This document shows positions 6,497 to 8,571 of a stretch of DNA of 8,571 nt, in pieces; position 1 is the first letter of the stretch, and every line of letters begins with the position of its first letter. Origin of the DNA: Fen-1258 sp027348115 (lineage in GTDB: Bacteria; Bacteroidota; Ignavibacteria; Ignavibacteriales; Melioribacteraceae); contig DAIEQA010000279.1 of the NCBI GenBank assembly GCA_027348115.1, positions 1 to 8,571 of the forward strand, given 5' to 3'. The translations under genes were made by a program, and so were the position numbers. The notes below the pieces were generated by a model. That model ran no database searches and was not told the origin of the DNA. It worked only from the letters and a program-made list of their open reading frames with translations.

Positions 6497-7856
6497 TTTC
6501 GAAAAGAGATAATATTGGTTTTAGTTTTAGAACTGTTTCATTATACTCGTCGGCGCTGTTGGACCCTTTAACAATTCCTCCGCCGGCAAAAGCGCGTAGG
6601 CGGTTTTCTTTTAAAACGGCAGACCGAATTCCAACAAACATTTCCGCAGTATCGTTCAATCCAACCCATCCCAATGCGCCCGCATAAAGTCCGCGTTCAA
6701 AATTTTCAATTTCATTAATTAAGTTTTGCGAAGTATGAGGAGGAATTCCGCATACAGCAGGAGTCGGATGGATTTTTTCCAGCAGCGAAAAGACCGATAC
6801 CCCTTTCTTTAATTTTGCAGCTATGGGCGTATAGAGATGCTGTATGTTGGAAAGCTTTTTGATTACCGGTTTATTTTCGATTGATACTTCGTCGGCCAAC
6901 GGCGTAAGCTGATCTTTGAGAAAATTTATTACGGCGTTATGTTCCGAAAGATTTTTTTTGTCGTTAAGCAGTTGCTCTTGAAGAATTAAATCCGCGTCTT
7001 CGGTGTCGCCCCGTTTAATTGAACCGGCGAGTGCATCAGTTTGCAAAAGGCGGTTCTGGATGCTGAATAGTTTTTCCGGTGACGATCCGAAAAAAAACGA
7101 CTGGCCGGATTTATAAACAAATGTGTAACAATCCGGAAATTGTTCTTCCAGTTTTTTGATTATAGATTTTATTCTTGGCTGCCCGGAAAGATCAAGATCG
7201 ATGTAACGCGCCAGTACAATTTTCTCAATGGTGCCGTCGGAAATATTTTTCAATGCGTAATTTATTTTCTCATCCCAGTCATTTACTCCCAAGTCTGAAA
7301 TTTTATAAGAGACTGCGCTTTTAGAGGAAGGCAAGGCGTCTTCTTGTAATAATTTTTCTACAACAGTATGCAGGTATTCGTCAACACCGGCATAGTAGAT
7401 GAAATTAACAACAAGGTAATGCTTGTTTTCTTCTTGATGCAGCATCAATTTAGGCGCGAACCATTTTGAATCAGAGAAGTCTATCCAAAATTCTCCCTTT
7501 ATTTCCGATGGAAATTTGGTTATTCCAAAAAACAGCGGGTTATGAGTTAAATTAAAATCTCCGGCATTTGAAACAATTTGGGATTTCAAACGGTCAAACG
7601 ATTCGCGTATGTAATTTATTTCTTTGAAATTTTGTCTTGAGATGGAAATTAATTCATCGGACGCAAAAAAAGAAAATCCGCCAACCGGTTTACAGCAGTA
7701 AAAATAATTTGTTGACGCGCCAATAAATTTGTCGACTAATCGTTCCCAAATCTCTTGGCTAACCGGTTGATAATAATTTATAAAAAGCCGTCGTGAAGTG
7801 TTATTCTTGACGTGATTGTCTAAAAAGGCGGTAAAATCTTTTTGGTTAAGTATCAA
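6474..7856 (-). CDS. menF: Isochorismate synthase (MenF)
   Basis: A 460-residue chorismate-utilising enzyme converting chorismate to isochorismate, the entry step of the pathway. The C-terminal chorismate-binding domain (about 190-450) is complete: EKIVLAR (211-217) with Lys212 at the place of the general base Lys190 of E. coli MenF, FFFGSSPEKLF (254-264), LAGSIKRGD (276-284), LSEHNAV (303-309), HPTPAVCGIP (363-372), NFERGLYAGALGW (385-397), and AGGGIVKGS (424-432). The N-terminal 190 residues are poorly conserved, as is usual. The start codon is TTG at 7856: an in-frame stop lies only 15 bases upstream, and no ATG or GTG is available in the N-terminal region (the next Met is residue 138). 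No Shine-Dalgarno is seen. It is the first gene of the block. An entC-type siderophore enzyme is the alternative, but the overlap with menD settles it. Confidence 0.95.
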   Translation of the reverse strand: MILNQKDFTAFLDNHVKNNTSRRLFINYYQPVSQEIWERLVDKFIGASTNYFYCCKPVGGFSFFASDELISISRQNFKEINYIRESFDRLKSQIVSNAGDFNLTHNPLFFGITKFPSEIKGEFWIDFSDSKWFAPKLMLHQEENKHYLVVNFIYYAGVDEYLHTVVEKLLQEDALPSSKSAVSYKISDLGVNDWDEKINYALKNISDGTIEKIVLARYIDLDLSGQPRIKSIIKKLEEQFPDCYTFVYKSGQSFFFGSSPEKLFSIQNRLLQTDALAGSIKRGDTEDADLILQEQLLNDKKNLSEHNAVINFLKDQLTPLADEVSIENKPVIKKLSNIQHLYTPIAAKLKKGVSVFSLLEKIHPTPAVCGIPPHTSQNLINEIENFERGLYAGALGWVGLNDTAEMFVGIRSAVLKENRLRAFAGGGIVKGSNSADEYNETVLKLKPILSLFENENINKS

Positions 7857-7886
7857 GTGTCGGTAAAAATTTTATTTTTGTTTTCG

Positions 7887-7916
7887 ATAATATAAATTAA
7901 ACTAAGATACTTTCAA
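7887..7916 (-). promoter_or_regulatory. Probable sigma70-like promoter of the men block
   Basis: On the minus strand TTGAAA (7911-7916) is followed by an 18-base AT-rich spacer and TATTAT (7887-7892). An overlapping reading gives TATATT with a 16-base spacer. Transcription would begin near 7880, leaving a leader of about 25 bases before the TTG start of menF. Both hexamers match the sigma70 consensus at 5 of 6 positions, so this is the strongest promoter candidate in the window. Confidence 0.5.
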
Positions 7917-8070
7917 ACAATGTCTAATAACCAGCGATTCCATGAAAGATTTGCAGGTAATGTTTTACTCAATAAAAAAATTTAAGTGTAGTTTATAAAA
8001 ACTCTTTTTTTTGGAATTAGAAAAACATATTTTCATCAGTAATTATTGCGCATGGAATACGCGTTTTTTA

Positions 8071-8090
8071 TGGCAGGTGAAAAACTGCCA
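8071..8090. promoter_or_regulatory. Inverted repeat, candidate MarR operator
   Basis: TGGCAG (8071-8076) and CTGCCA (8085-8090) form a perfect 6-base dyad around an 8-base centre. With one mismatch the symmetry extends outward through flanking T-rich and A-rich bases (8065-8069 against 8092-8096, one G-T pair). It sits 35 bases before the marR ATG, in the spacer shared with menF. Total size and position fit a MarR-dimer operator. There is no T-run on either strand directly after the stem, which argues against an intrinsic terminator. The binding protein is inferred from position only. Confidence 0.45.
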
Positions 8091-8113
8091 AAAGAATCAT
8101 TCAATAAATAACG

Positions 8114-8121
8114 AAAGGAAG
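8114..8121 (+). promoter_or_regulatory. Ribosome binding site of marR
   Basis: AAAGGAAG ends 4 bases before the marR ATG. It is the clearest Shine-Dalgarno sequence in the window and fixes the marR start. Confidence 0.7.
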
Positions 8122-8125
8122 AAAA

Positions 8126-8554
8126 ATGCCAGTTGAAAAAAACAAAATGGCTCTCGAGCTATGGGAAAAACTGTCTAAGGCGTACGATAAAGTACGTAAG
8201 TTACAATCAAAACAAATGTTTGAAAAAAATCTTACCGCGCCTCAATTTGGAGTTTTAGAAGTGCTTAGTAAATCCGGTCCGGTGCCGTTGAAAAAAATTA
8301 GCGAAGAAATGATGGTAACCGGCGCAAATATAACTTGTGTAGTAGATAATCTTGAAAAAGAAGGTTTTGTAAAACGGGTTCCTTCCAAGGAAGATAGAAG
8401 AGTAATCCTTGCAGAACTAACGCAGACAGGTAAAGCCAAAATAGATTCGATCATTCCGGAATATTCCGAGAGCATGGTTACTTTTACCTCGGTATTATCC
8501 GAACATGAACAGAAAGAGTTGACAAGACTCCTAAACAAGTTGCAAGGCAGCTAA
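8126..8554 (+). CDS. MarR-family winged helix-turn-helix regulator
   Basis: A 142-residue protein of typical MarR length. Helical N-terminal dimerisation residues (1-35) are followed by the winged HTH: LTAPQFGVLEVL (36-47), LKKISEEMMVTGANITCVVDNLEKEGFVKR (55-84, recognition helix about 65-79), and the wing with SKEDRRVILAELTQTG (87-102). The C-terminal helices (103-142) complete the dimer interface. The TGANIT..VDNLEKEG form and the GPVPLKKISE segment recall the MhqR/YusO branch, which in Bacillus includes quinone-responsive repressors; this is from memory of motifs, not an alignment. The start is well supported by AAAGGAAG (8114-8121) ahead of the ATG. It is divergent from menF and could control the men block, itself through the upstream dyad, or a gene just beyond the right edge. 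It contains a single Cys (residue 71), inside the recognition helix. Confidence 0.92.
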   Translation: MPVEKNKMALELWEKLSKAYDKVRKLQSKQMFEKNLTAPQFGVLEVLSKSGPVPLKKISEEMMVTGANITCVVDNLEKEGFVKRVPSKEDRRVILAELTQTGKAKIDSIIPEYSESMVTFTSVLSEHEQKELTRLLNKLQGS

Positions 8555-8571
8555 TTTTGTTTGAGTAATAC

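Noticed and set aside
7920..7985. Short plus-strand frame of 21 codons (MSNNQRFHERF...) in the menF-marR spacer
   Set aside because: It looks faintly protein-like but has no ribosome binding site, overlaps the menF promoter region and is too short to support.
7992..8012. GTTT-ATAA-AAAC followed by a T-run, resembling a terminator
   Set aside because: The stem is only 4 AT-rich pairs and no plus-strand gene lies upstream for it to terminate.
8242..8538. Minus-strand open frame of 98 codons opposite marR
   Set aside because: It is fully antisense to a well-supported MarR gene with a strong ribosome binding site, and the product is Ser/Thr-rich and resembles nothing I know.
1..8571. Mobile elements, CRISPR arrays, tRNA or rRNA genes, riboswitches
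   Set aside because: No transposase-like protein, terminal repeats, regularly spaced repeats, cloverleaf-like sequence or conserved riboswitch core was seen, and the spacers are short and AT-rich.

Overview
The window carries a nearly complete menaquinone (vitamin K2) biosynthesis cluster. The organism looks like an AT-rich Gram-negative member of the Bacteroidota/Chlorobiota/Ignavibacteriota (FCB) assemblage. An Ignavibacteria-type genome is my best guess, from the menF-menD-menH-menB-menA-menE order, the protein style and the weak Shine-Dalgarno signals. This placement is inference; there is no rRNA or other phylogenetic marker here.

Layout, left to right. (1) Bases 1-78 on the minus strand are the first 26 codons of an exported protein with a signal peptide; the gene runs off the left edge. 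(2) A 174-base divergent spacer (79-252) holds only tentative promoter signals for the genes on either side. (3) A hotdog-fold acyl-CoA thioesterase (253-654, plus strand), probably the DHNA-CoA thioesterase step, converges on menE and overlaps its end by 14 bases. (4) A block of six minus-strand genes (7856 down to 641) encodes menF, menD, menH, menB, menA and menE in transcription order. The first four overlap or nearly touch (23-base overlap, 32-base overlap, 2-base gap), followed by gaps of 20 and 64 bases. (5) A 269-base divergent spacer (7857-8125) holds a sigma70-like promoter facing menF and a perfect 6+6 inverted repeat in front of marR. (6) A complete MarR-family regulator (8126-8554, plus strand) lies at the right edge.

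The genes form a pathway. MenF converts chorismate to isochorismate. MenD adds the succinyl-semialdehyde unit to give SEPHCHC, and MenH eliminates pyruvate to give SHCHC. The next enzyme, MenC (o-succinylbenzoate synthase), is not encoded in the window. MenE makes OSB-CoA, MenB closes the ring to DHNA-CoA, the thioesterase releases DHNA, and MenA prenylates it at the membrane to demethylmenaquinone. The final methyltransferase (MenG/UbiE) is also absent here.

I see no mobile element, CRISPR array, RNA gene or clearly new system. The points most worth a second look are the missing menC, the separate convergent thioesterase, the divergent MarR regulator with a possible operator (a candidate quinone-responsive control of the pathway), and the TTG start of menF.
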